Assembly: GCA_051530055.1 (NCBI GenBank)
Contig: CM121341.1
Coordinates: forward strand, 16,864,001-16,928,000
Direction of reading: 5' to 3'
DNA: 64,000 bases
DNA from: Neoechinorhynchus agilis
Taxonomy: Eukaryota > Acanthocephala
The notes under the pieces: generated by a model
What the model was told of the DNA's origin: nothing
Seen by the model: the letters and a program-made list of their open reading frames with translations, nothing else
Database searches by the model: none
Made by a program: the position numbers and the translations under genes
Shown here: positions 54,952 through 64,000 of the stretch, in pieces
Layout of the letters: each line of letters opens with the position of its first letter
Numbering within the stretch: the first letter of the stretch is position 1

Positions 54952-56564
54952 TCAAGAATAAACAGAAAATCGGAGCACTTCGATTTTAGTGAGTAGCCAA
55001 AACTCACTCTCTGTGCATACCATTCCGATCACTTCATCGCCTTCAACTTTCCATAATTTCTGTATCGAAGATTGAGCCGAAATCACTTTGTCCAAAAGAC
55101 CCTTTGAATTTTTGTGATAATAAATATAAATCTGATTTGAAGAATCGCAAATCAGGGTAAATGAACCATTCGGTGAGCATTGAACAAACTTTCTGCTTCT
55201 TTTTGATGCGGCGATATATCCGATCGCATTGAGAGTACATGAGTGTTCAAATAAACACTGGTCTTCAAGTCGCCAAACGATACCGTCTAATCACGATCCT
55301 CCTTCTTAAAGATTTTGCAAGAAGGCGACTCATGTACATCATGGCGAAGACAAAAATATCCGCAGTTTAAAGGAAAAAGGAAAGCGTTATTTGTTAGTTG
55401 CACATTTGCCAAGACTGTTTTGTCGATGAGAGAGTAAACCTGTAGAAACGACTGATTTGAATCATCACCAAAGTCACATTCTTCAAGTTCTCCAACGTTA
55501 TATAATGGACGTCTATCAAGACCAAGGAAGAGCTCTTCTTTACCGACAACTTCGACGCACGGATGACTGAGAAAACAGCAGTGCCAGTTAACGACATCGC
55601 GTTTTTTAAGAACAATTTCTTTACAATGCCCTATCGAAGTTATTGCGATCCCGTCAACTTCATGTTCAAGATTGGCTTTCAGAATATTTTCGTTATATTG
55701 AATGGTAAGTGTTCTTGGAGAATCTAAGAGAACATTTGAAGCAAACTGCAGTTGAATCCAAACCGATTTTCCATCTTGCCACCAAACAACATCCTTATTT
55801 TCCGTCTCTTTCTCGTTTTTGTTTGAACATTCAAAGTGGAACATATCTCCCAGAATACACAGTTTATGGTTGCCAATGAAATGTACATAGTCGGGGACAT
55901 GTTTGCCATTGAGTAAAAATTGAACATTCGCTTTGTGTCTCAATAAATCGCATTGATATATTGAAACAGATATACCGTCCTTATCGTTTTCAGAGACAAG
56001 AGCAACACGAACGATGTTATCTTGACTGTAGACGGCATCAGCGAGTACGAAAAACGATGAACACTGGATAGAGACTGTTAATAATTCGCCAAAATCTTCA
56101 TTCAAAACTGAGAAATGACTAATGCCATCCGTCAAAACGGATTTATTTCCGGAAAGAGGCAGGTATTTGGCGGTAGTCGAATTGAATGAAAATGAATGAA
56201 CACTGTTTAACTCACCTAACAAGAGATTGATTTCAATCAATTCCATTGAATCGGCCATGGGACAAAGAGCATAGCATCTTGCAGTATTGGTTGGATCGAC
56301 GACTATTAAATTATCGACTTTGAGCGTAGATCACGATGAACTAAGATCAGCGTTCGAAGTTCATTTAGAAGAAAGATATCCAAAAGCGAGCTTTAAGTGA
56401 TTGATTGACAGAACGGACGTTGTTTCAGGTGTAACGATTGGACAAACTGGTAGAGGTATTCGTTGACGAAGGACTAAATTGCCCTCGCTCGAGTTACAGC
56501 TTAGTCTATAGGTTTCGAATTTTGGACACATAAGTTCACGCTTTAGGCAAAGTTCAGTTAACAT
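54952..56564 (-). CDS. NUDCD1: NudC domain-containing protein 1 (NUDCD1)
   Basis: NUDCD1 is an HSP90 co-chaperone of the NudC family with a central CS domain inside a beta-propeller-like fold. Three coding blocks are visible. The N-terminus (56564 to about 56365) reads LKRELMCPKFETYRLSC, matching the family start. The main block (about 56325-55330) includes the CS domain (VWWQDGKSVWIQLQFAS, then NVLLDSPRTLTIQYNENILK) and the hallmark LEECDF...FPLNCGYFCLRHDV. The C-terminal block (about 55285-54952) reads DGIVWRLEDQCLFEHS, LNAIGYIAASKRSRKFVQ and ends VLRFSVYS. The first and second blocks are in the same frame but are separated by two stops. Neither junction has a GT-AG solution that preserves the conserved residues; for the second, joining ...DVH to DGIVW requires removing 44 nt with GT...GA or AG...AG ends. 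The gene otherwise looks intact. Confidence 0.88.
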
Positions 56565-56864
56565 TGATTTACCACAAAATCTATAAAATGATAGATTTTA
56601 TTATTTAAAGACCTCATCGAACGACACGATTGTTAGACATTGATGGGACGAGTAAGATTTAACTTCGCAAAATGCATACTTCTGTATCCTAGGCGCTTTT
56701 GATGGATCGTTTAATAAGTTTGAAGTTTAAATCGATTAAAAGAATTAATCAGCCTTTGTTTCCGTCTATGTAGTACAAAAATGCAAATTTCGTTGTGTGC
56801 AAGTCTCCCGACTTTCCATATTTTCAAGTCTCTAAGGACGATTACATTACTTACTTACAAATGA
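56565..56864. other. No gene seen upstream of NUDCD1
   Basis: Probable promoter region of NUDCD1 (minus). No element was recognised. Confidence 0.35.
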
Positions 56865-56960
56865 GTCTCGCATCCTCGGGGGTTTCTGATGATCCGGAGG
56901 GATGCGTACAGACTCATAACCTCATAGTCCAGGGGAATTAAGTGATTTTATGCGCTTAAC
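56865..56960 (+). repeat. Fragment of hairpin family M (M4)
   Basis: ATCCGGAGG followed by GTGATTTTATGCGCTTAACCTGG matches the inner part of M3 (4410-4510, minus) and of M2 (near 23112). It abuts a LINE-R 5' piece. Confidence 0.45.
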
Positions 56961-57240
56961 CTGGATGCTGGAACACAATATGCAGACGGAAACTTGCCCG
57001 ACCAAAACGAGCCAAGTGAAGAGAACAAAGTCAATGTGATTGTTTCAACTTCATCAGGCAAGGGCGGAGCTTCTCAAGAGGCTTCTGTGACGTTTGCGAT
57101 GGGATTTTCTCCCTGACGAAAACAGGAGTTCTTAGGGTCCATGGACCCCGTAATTCACGCTGCGGCGGTCGCCAGAATCCCCTCACGACATCACCCGTAC
57201 AAAATGAAATTCCATTAAAAAGTCCCTAAAACCTAAAATG
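56961..57240 (+). mobile_element. 5'-end-only fragment of LINE-R
   Basis: The segment CACAATATG.AGACGGAAACTTGCC to GAAATTCCATTAAAAAG is the near-identical reverse complement of about 36810-37015. It encodes the N-terminal zinc finger (CDVCDGIFSLTKTGVLRVHG) and stops soon after. A LINE copy that keeps the 5' end but not the 3' end is unusual. Confidence 0.75.
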
Positions 57241-57299
57241 TTATTTCAACTCAAGAATGATATATTTGTAATAAAAATAATTACTATTAGGAACCCGCT

Positions 57300-59375
57300 T
57301 TAGTCCATTAATCCATCAGCAGCCGAAATACTTTTCATAGCGAATTTTTATGTCGTGCCTAGGAAAGTCAGCTGCTTTATAAAGAATCACATAAATATAA
57401 TTACTTTATGGGACCCTGACATCATCTGTGGTGATTTTAACAGCAATGACCTTTCTGCTTTTATTTCCTTTTTCAGGGAATATCAAGTGCTCCTCTCTGA
57501 GTATCCATCCTTTTATAATTATACTAAGAACCGTCATTCCTTTTTGGACGGAGCTTTTATCAAAAAAGCGATTGCGTCTAATTTTTGTCCTATCATCCAA
57601 ACTCAATCTCAACAATATTTAGGACATGATTTAATTTTATTCGAAGTCGATCGAATTAAACCTAGAAGTCGTCTTGAGGTCAATACTTGATCCATTCAAG
57701 AATTTAATTCTCAAATATACTCACTCTTATCATCCAACAACACTATTACTTTAACAAACTGAAATAATATAATTATTACTGCTATGAATACTCATCTCAC
57801 TAAATGTCGTTTTATTAAGAGATACTTTATATCTAAACAAGCAATTTTTTTTATAAATATTCTATACTTGCCAATTTGAGAAATGATGTGATCCTCCAGA
57901 AGGATGCTATTTCCAAATTCTTTTCTAGAGTGTATTATGATTCTCATGCTCGGGATAAAAAGCGACTTTTATCCGTCCCAGCGTTCACTAAAGAATTTTG
58001 GAATATATTACCTAAGCGGAGATTTATGCACAATTTCTTACCCAGCAATAATCGAACAAATTCTTAATGCTCACACGTTCTTTGCCTTCCTGCACCCACC
58101 TTTGCCCATCTTCACTGATAAACATTTTAGTTAGAATTTCACTACTGCCGAGCTTCTAAAATTCTGGAAAATTAATCCTTCTAGGACAAATAACTTTTCT
58201 AGTCCCCCCTTAATTTTTTCACTAGTTTCCGAATTGAATAAGATCCCTTTCTCTGAAAAATTCTACAACAAAATCAATATAAATAACTTAGTTGAGATGA
58301 ATATTGCCAGGAAAATTATTATCCCCAAAGTTAAATCAAAAATTAGTACCCCTTCTCACATACGGATGATCGTCATACAAAATCCAATAATCTCCTTCTT
58401 CGAAGAAATCATCAATTTCAGACTGCAAAAAATTATTCCCCCGTCTTTTCGTGGCTTCATTCCAGGTCGTGGTGTTCACCCATTTTTTACTGAATTACAC
58501 TCCCTTAATGAAAAATACGTGAATGTAAATAAATTTTTAATTTTAGTGGATTTGAGTAAAGCATTCGACTCAATCGATAGACGACTATTGTATTAAGCTC
58601 GCTATTTTTTTAAAGTTCCAATGAATCTAATTCATAAAATAAATAATCTTATGAAAACTATGTTTATTATGACATAGAGCCTGGCACCCTGGCCGTACTC
58701 GTTTTGCCCCTACTCTGTTTCTAATTGTAATTATATACCTTTTTAAGAACATTGTGGCTAAATCAAAATCGGTCTACCCTCTGATTTATGAAGATGACAT
58801 TTTTATCTTTTGTAAACACAAAAGTAGGACTTTCCTCTTAAATCATAGATTTCTTTTTAATAAGATTACAGAATGGCCTCAAGGAAGGTAATTTAGTCGT
58901 TAATCCATCAAAAACAGTTATGCCAAGACTTACAAAATCTTACTTCTCTAGGGCTCAATTGAAAAAAGATCTGGCTTCGCATTCAACATTTTCAGTTTTT
59001 TTAACCAAGAGACAACGGAATACTTGGCATAGATTTTCAATCAAATAGGCAACGTTTTTTAATTAATTCCTCGCTCTCTGGAATACTTTATAAAGCAAGA
59101 AATCTTTTGAATCATATGCTTCGCCTTGGGCTCACTTTTAATTATATTTATAGAATTTTAATTACGCTTTTAGGAGATTCATTTTGCTGCTTTGCAAGGG
59201 GACGTCCTCCTGAATTTCGATTGGCCTTTTTCAATCATTTCATTAAAAATTGAAGAACATTTTAGAAAGGTATTCGTTCCCAAATCGAAGTCTCCTATCG
59301 GCCTTACACGGTATTTTTTGACAAAAATCTTGTATTATTCCCCCAACTTTCAAACCAATAAATTTTAATTTTTTA
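57300..59375 (+). mobile_element. LINE-C: degraded non-LTR retrotransposon
   Basis: An endonuclease remnant (57355-57690: DPDIICGDFNSNDLSAF and a C-terminal YLGHDLILFEVD) is followed by RT pieces: TPSHIRMIVIQNPIISFF, GFIPGRGVHPFFTELHSL and LILVDLSKAFDSIDRRLLY (58320-58596). Later fragments in other frames run to about 59300 (for example FARGRPPEFRLAFFN). It is broken by several stops and frame changes. The RT is closest to LINE-B. Confidence 0.8.
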
Positions 59376-59399
59376 ACAATGAAATTTATTTAATCTCTT

Positions 59400-61282
59400 T
59401 GCCGCAACAACGTCCGCCGCGCCGGCTGTTTCGCTCGCTGGCGAGGGGGGGTGTGCAGTCCCCAATGCAAATCGGTCAAATGCAATGTTTGTCTTCGTGA
59501 CTTCAAACCCATTCTCAGTGGTCTCGTCCGCTCCCACGGTCAACATGGGTCGCATTGCCCTGGATCCAGAAAACCGCCAACTCAGCCTGTCTCTCCGTCT
59601 TCATCCAATCCAACCGAACTCACAATTGTGGTCACAGACACGAATGGCCCACCTCCAGTACTGATCGAGATGCTTTCACACTGTACCCGAATGATTAGAC
59701 GAATCCCGCGAGGCGCCAGGTCCTCCGTAGCCTCCAAATTAGCATGCCTGATCGAGTGCATCCTCGCGTTTCCGAAGGCCGTCTTACGTGTTCCCACACA
59801 AACATCTGAAGCCAACGAGAATCAATCGCTTAGCCAAAAGATTCGCAACAGGTCCGACGCTTTCGAGTCATTTCAGCAAGTCGATCATCTTGGATGGCAG
59901 AGCCATCGCCGTAATGCTCCTCACGACCCGGGCTCTCAAATCCGCGCAAAATGCTCCGAGAAGCTGGAAGACGGCGATCTGAGGGGTGCCGTTCGACTTG
60001 TAAGCGAAACGGACCGCCTACTCGCGCCGAACAAGGACATCCTCGACTCCTTAAAATTGAAGCACCCTCCATACAGACGGAGTTGCTTCAAGCCAAATTA
60101 TGATCCGTCGTTCACAGAGCCCGACCGCGACCCCCTCATACCCATTACAGTCTCCACCGTCACTTTCGCTCTGATATCCTTTTCGCTACCGTCAGCTGGA
60201 GGGCATGATGATTTGAGCCCTAGACACTTAGGGGATTTGACCTGTTTCTCTTTAGGAGCTCAAGGTACGCGATTGCTGAACGCAATCACCGAGCTCGCAC
60301 GCGTAATCATTCGCGGTTCCGTACCTCCTCCAGACGCTCGTCTACTCTGCGGTGCCAAGCTGATCGCTTTCACAAAAAAGGTGGAGGGTTCGTCCGATTG
60401 CCGTTGGTTGTACCTTCCGTCGACTGGCATCCAAAGTCGCGTGTCAGTTCGCCACCGATCGATTGATCGATCAACTCTTGCCGGTTCAATTAGGAGTCGG
60501 AGTTCCTGCTGGAGCCGAGGCGGTCGTTCCAACGGAAACAAACTCCCAAAAACGTTGGACTGCCTTGCTTCACACTGCGTATTATCAGCAGCTTCTTAAC
60601 TCATGCTCATCTCCCACCGATAGAGCTCGTCCCCTGGCAGTCTCAGCTCCACACTCCAGCGACTTCTTGAAGACTTTCCCGATCACGGCTGTTGGCACGA
60701 GGCTGGATGGCCAAGCCATCACCGTCGCTGTGGGACTTCGGTTGGGCATGTCGGTGCGGTGGGACAGTGAATAGGTCGGGAACTCACGGCCTTGACTGCA
60801 AGCGTTCAAATGCTCGCCACGCAAGGCACTCAGCAGTCAACCGCATAATCAAGGAAGTCCTCTCGACGGTCGGTTTTCCCGCTCGACTCGAACAAGTCGA
60901 ACTTTCCCGGAACGACGGTAGCCTGATGGAGTGACTTTCCTTCCATGGTGCTCCGGGAAAATACTGGTTTGGGATTTTACTTGCCCCAACACGTGCGCAG
61001 CATCCCATTTACGGGATGCCACCTCAAAAGCAGGAGCAGTCGCCAGCTTCAGCGAGGAAAAGAAGCGGCATAAGTACTCCTCGCTCGATGGGCATCAATA
61101 TATGTTCATCCCGATTGCGGTGGAAACACTGGTATGCCTCGGAAATGAAGCCGATTATTTCCTTTCTCGACTGGGAAGATGCTAAAACATGCCACCGGCG
61201 ACATGCGCTCCAGCAGCTTCCTGCTGCAGCGAATCAACGCGGCAATGCCGCGGCCATCAAGGAAGCTGCCGAACAATCATAA
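59400..61282 (+). mobile_element. LINE-R2: second zinc-finger LINE, frame-broken
   Basis: The main frame (59451-60599) starts with a zinc finger, CNVCLRDFKPILSGLVRSHG, then RRIPRGARSSVASKLACLI and an RT start (GGHDDLSPRHLGDL, LLCGAKLIAFTKK). Further parts follow in other frames: QLGVGVPAGAEAVV (60480), VGTRLDGQAITVAVGLRLGM (60700), GLDCKRSNARHARHSAVNRI (60810), VWDFTCPNTCAASHL (60970), HKYSSLDGHQYMFIPIAVET (61060), and the terminal NQRGNAAAIKEAAEQS with stop at 61280-61282. Domain order matches LINE-R at 34.5-37 kb, but the sequence differs and is GC-rich, so it is a separate and less AT-drifted subfamily. Confidence 0.82.
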
Positions 61283-62119
61283 CGTATGGGTAATGCCGAT
61301 TTGGAAAGAATAATTGGATTATAGAAAAAAATCGGAATTTCGCATAAAAACTTTTCTGTCTCTTTAAAAGCGAGAGCACTAAACATCAAGCCTGATCATA
61401 TTCTGATAAAACTTAATCCCACCAAAAAGCTTGACTTTTATATTTTATTTACTAATTTAATTCAAAAAGACAAACTGGAAATTATTCTGTAATTGAGTCC
61501 TTATTTTAGACCAGTAAACAGGTTAGTTTTTTCTATGGAGGGAAAGGAGGAGTCCGGGGAGTATTGAGATCTACTCTGACTCGAGACTTTTCCTTTCACT
61601 TCCTACTATTAACCCAGGCATAATTTAATCGAATAAACTTTAATTAGAAAAATCTATCAGCTTTTTCTTAGTTTCTAGAGCGCTGCAAGTGCTTCAGCCG
61701 TACACTTATTTGAATGGAAAACGTTTTGCTTATCAAACTGATGATATACTCGACAAGGTGCGAAACGTCTGTAATAAAACGTTCTCTATCGGGTAAAGAT
61801 CTAGATAGCAAATTTTATCAATTTTGCCGGCACCTCACACATATTCACTCTTTAATGTGTTGCGAAATCCAATTTTAAATTAAATAAAAGGGGCAAATAT
61901 TGAATAAAAATAAATTCGAAAGTAAACTAATTTACCGGGCTAATTGTTTCCACCTTAATACGTCTGAGAAACTTTTAATTCGTATTTGAATGAATAAATA
62001 ATTGATGAATAGTACAGCTGACTGGCGAGTCTCGTTGTTTAACGCTTGCACGATTTGCTCAATACGGTATCCGAGAAATACCTCATTTCCCCAAGAAATA
62101 ATCTTCATATAGCTATAAA
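61283..62119. other. No gene seen
   Basis: Probably LINE-R2 3' UTR followed by AT-rich spacer. No open frame of interest; 61932-62135 (-) has no recognisable content. Confidence 0.4.
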
Positions 62120-62960
62120 GAGTCTCTACAATCATGTTTTGTTTTTAAATTGAAAGAAAATCTTTATTTTCAAGCTTTCGCCGGCTTACAGATTAATCAG
62201 GAATCTAAGAAGTCGCGTGGAGATGTAAAGTGTGTTAAAGAAGCGACATCGAAGCGGAAAGTTTGTCCCGCCTCTTAGGCAGCTCTGGGGCTTTGTTGAG
62301 CTTATGTTCAGGACTCCTCCTCGCATTGTCTGCAGAAACACCATCCTTTTGCCTCCAAACCGCCCGGGATATAGGTAATGCCCCGGCGATAGATAGTTCC
62401 ACCAAGTCTTTGCCCACAAACCCAACTCACGTGGAGAGTTTTAATTCTCCGTCGTTGTGGTATTCTGAGTAGGGTTTTGCCCATGGCGTGGTTGTGATTT
62501 TGGGTCCGGCTTAAGTGCGTCTCGAACGTGTTTCATCAAACGTTGATTCAAAAGGCCGTTCAGTTTTCCCGATGTAGATGACACCGCGATTTTCATAAGG
62601 CGAACATCGTTCGCTGCTTGGCATGTTTCCGGCGCTCCTTATGTCCAATTCTCGTCAGGATTCGCGTAAGTGTAGGCGCACTTCTGTGGAGGTATCCTGA
62701 GAATCGGTTTTCCTCCATATCGATTGTGTGAACGATCATCTTTTCGTTTCACCTCTTTTACACCGCTGCTGGGACCGCATGATATCGTTATGTGTATATC
62801 CATTATCCGCGAAAATTTCGTTCACCCTGTCTATCGCAATCGTTTCTCCGTTAATGACGATGAGCAAACCAGCGCTGTCCTTAACATCTCAGCATAAATT
62901 GCCTGTTTCATTACTTGAGGATGATGGGAATCTCGATGCATGGCTTTATTTTACGGCTTA
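62120..62960 (-). mobile_element. Degenerate relative of the array PLE, 3' part
   Basis: On the minus strand the fragment retains, in order, a Cys-rich linker region, the GIY-YIG core (GVIYIGKTERPFES, about 62595-62550), the C-terminal VELSIAGALPISRAVW (about 62410-62360; the array PLE has VELSIAEALIISREN) and the terminal AAGCCGGCGAAAGCTT remnant of the hammerhead-like motif near 62170. Many frame changes separate these. It is an older sister lineage of the young array. Confidence 0.7.
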
Positions 62961-63180
62961 ATAATAACACGTTTTATTTGTTGATGCACAAAGAACAAGA
63001 CCCATGTACCTTTGGGTCCTCATAAACACTCGAGTTCTGATTGGAAAATGAAATTGGCGATTGGTGACGATTGTTTGCTCAAGTTTGTGCCGAAATATCG
63101 GACTACATAAATTCCTTAAATTTTTCCGTCAGAAACAAACATGAACAATTCAATTTTCAAAACTTATATGTCGATTGAGC

Positions 63181-64000
63181 CGTAAAATTGATGGCAAACA
63201 ATTAATGAGGCTCGAAAAGTAGTTTTTGAAAAATATTAATTGTCGGTAATATCTGTGATTCACGTGAGCATGTGAGCCCCATGTCCCTTTTATAGAGATA
63301 TGTAATAAGCGTTTGCTGATTGGCTAGTTTTAATTTAGGCGGCTAAACACGTGATGTAACGATACATGGTCAGGGAGCGTTATACTCGCTTATTCCACGG
63401 TATCTATCGATCGAAATATCTATCTCATCAGCATTAGCTTTCAAGAATGCCCCAGCAACACAAATTCGACTTGAGATCCCATGACGTAAGTTTTTCGGAA
63501 ACTTCCATCTCCTACCTAATAAAAAATTTCTTGCTAGGATTTCATTAGATTTCTCAAAAAATTCAATACGGAAATGCTAGTTCTCGGCAAAATACCAGAT
63601 TATTCAACTCTTTATATTTCAGAACCTAAGGAAGGTGAATCCATATTTCAAGCACAGACACTATCATTCAGTGAAGAGGATTGCGTGGAAACTATTACTC
63701 AATATATTCACTGCGCTGCAGCACTTAATGTCCTTGAAAGCGTTTTATCATTGTTAGAAGAAGAAACTGATTTGAGTGCGACACCCACGACTGAACATGA
63801 AAATGCTACAACCAATATTGAATCTACAGAATCGCAATCAATTCAAACAAGCACTATTTCGGTCGCTGAAGTGGTTCTTCAACCAATAGTTCAAACGCCG
63901 CAATCCCATAATTCTACTTTGGGTAATCGACGAAAGAGTAAGAAAAGAAGCGTTAAAGAAGACGATGATGGTTTCGTGAATATGCTCAAATGCCCATTGT
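63181..64000 (+). repeat. Segmental duplication, second copy, cut by window end
   Basis: This repeats 45322-46141 with about four substitutions. The junction at 63181 separates it from unrelated sequence (about 62961-63180, in which I see no gene). Confidence 0.92.
63447..64000 (+). CDS. Basonuclin/disco-like zinc-finger protein, second copy (partial)
   Basis: Exon 1 (63447-63485), the 52-nt intron and exon 2 from 63538 match the gene at 45588 codon for codon up to the window edge, which falls within the first zinc finger (CPLC). The differences I see are one silent and three amino-acid changes: Asn6 to Lys, Glu to Lys in the basic patch, and Val to Met just before finger 1. No change disrupts the frame or the splice sites. 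The upstream 265 nt appear identical, so regulation is probably shared. Whether the fingers and stop are intact lies outside the window. Confidence 0.85.

Noticed and set aside
62728-62961. 77-codon plus-strand frame
   Set aside because: It resembles the antisense shadow frames of the array PLE and is antisense to the degenerate PLE fragment.
1-64000. LTR retrotransposons, Polintons or other capsid-bearing elements
   Set aside because: No paired long direct repeats with a matching internal region, no protein-primed polymerase, capsid or envelope-like frame was recognised. The direct repeats at PLE junctions are pseudo-LTRs of the Penelope type.
1-64000. tRNA, rRNA or snRNA genes
   Set aside because: I looked for tRNA-like A and B box pairs and conserved snRNA blocks while reading and found none convincing. 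A dedicated scan was not possible.

Overview
This is a eukaryotic, almost certainly metazoan, window. It is AT-rich, its genes are split by very small introns (mostly 36-56 nt, a few apparently 25-29 nt), and it carries animal-type genes: a ZIP9 zinc transporter, two YPEL5-like genes, an SLC17 transporter, an MRPL58-like gene, eRF3, EHD, ribosomal protein L28, an ERV1/ALR sulfhydryl oxidase, a basonuclin/disco-like zinc-finger gene and NUDCD1. I cannot name the species; the compact introns suggest a small-genome invertebrate or tunicate-like lineage. About half of the window is transposon sequence: Penelope-like elements (PLEs), several non-LTR retrotransposons (LINEs) and small hairpin repeats. 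Layout: 2.2-9.3 kb holds ZIP9 (+), an orphan four-helix membrane protein (+), YPEL5-like copy A (-), a small unknown gene (-) and SLC17 (+). 9.5-19.6 kb is one compound PLE insertion: two minus-strand copies followed by two plus-strand copies, joined head to head, with all 3' ends pointing outward and one 12-bp target duplication around the whole 10-kb block. 19.9-26.5 kb holds YPEL5-like copy B (-), an MRPL58-like gene (-), eRF3 (+) and EHD (-). 28.6-33.1 kb holds three unrecognised small genes or exon sets and RPL28, all minus. 33.3-43.3 kb is repeat-rich: TIR repeats, a LINE with an N-terminal zinc finger (-, called LINE-R here), ERV1 (+), a 0.48-kb tandem repeat, a second LINE (-, LINE-A) and, inside its 5' end, a 191-bp insertion that is almost a perfect palindrome. 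43.5-46.5 kb holds a five-exon unknown gene (+) and the basonuclin-like gene (+). 47-62.9 kb is mostly mobile DNA (RTE-type fragment, LINE-B, a second PLE lineage, a 5' piece of LINE-R, LINE-C, a second zinc-finger LINE, and a degenerate PLE fragment) around NUDCD1 (-). From 63.18 kb to the window edge the basonuclin-like gene and its upstream region are repeated almost identically. The host genes are housekeeping functions without an operon-like common theme, although eRF3 and the MRPL58-like ribosome-rescue gene are divergent neighbours. The most unusual features are the PLE array and the PLE-like palindromic insertion at 43.1-43.3 kb: both have 12-bp target duplications and both carry a hammerhead-ribozyme-like motif. 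Also unusual are exon junctions in NUDCD1 and eRF3 for which I found no GT-AG solution that keeps the conserved protein.
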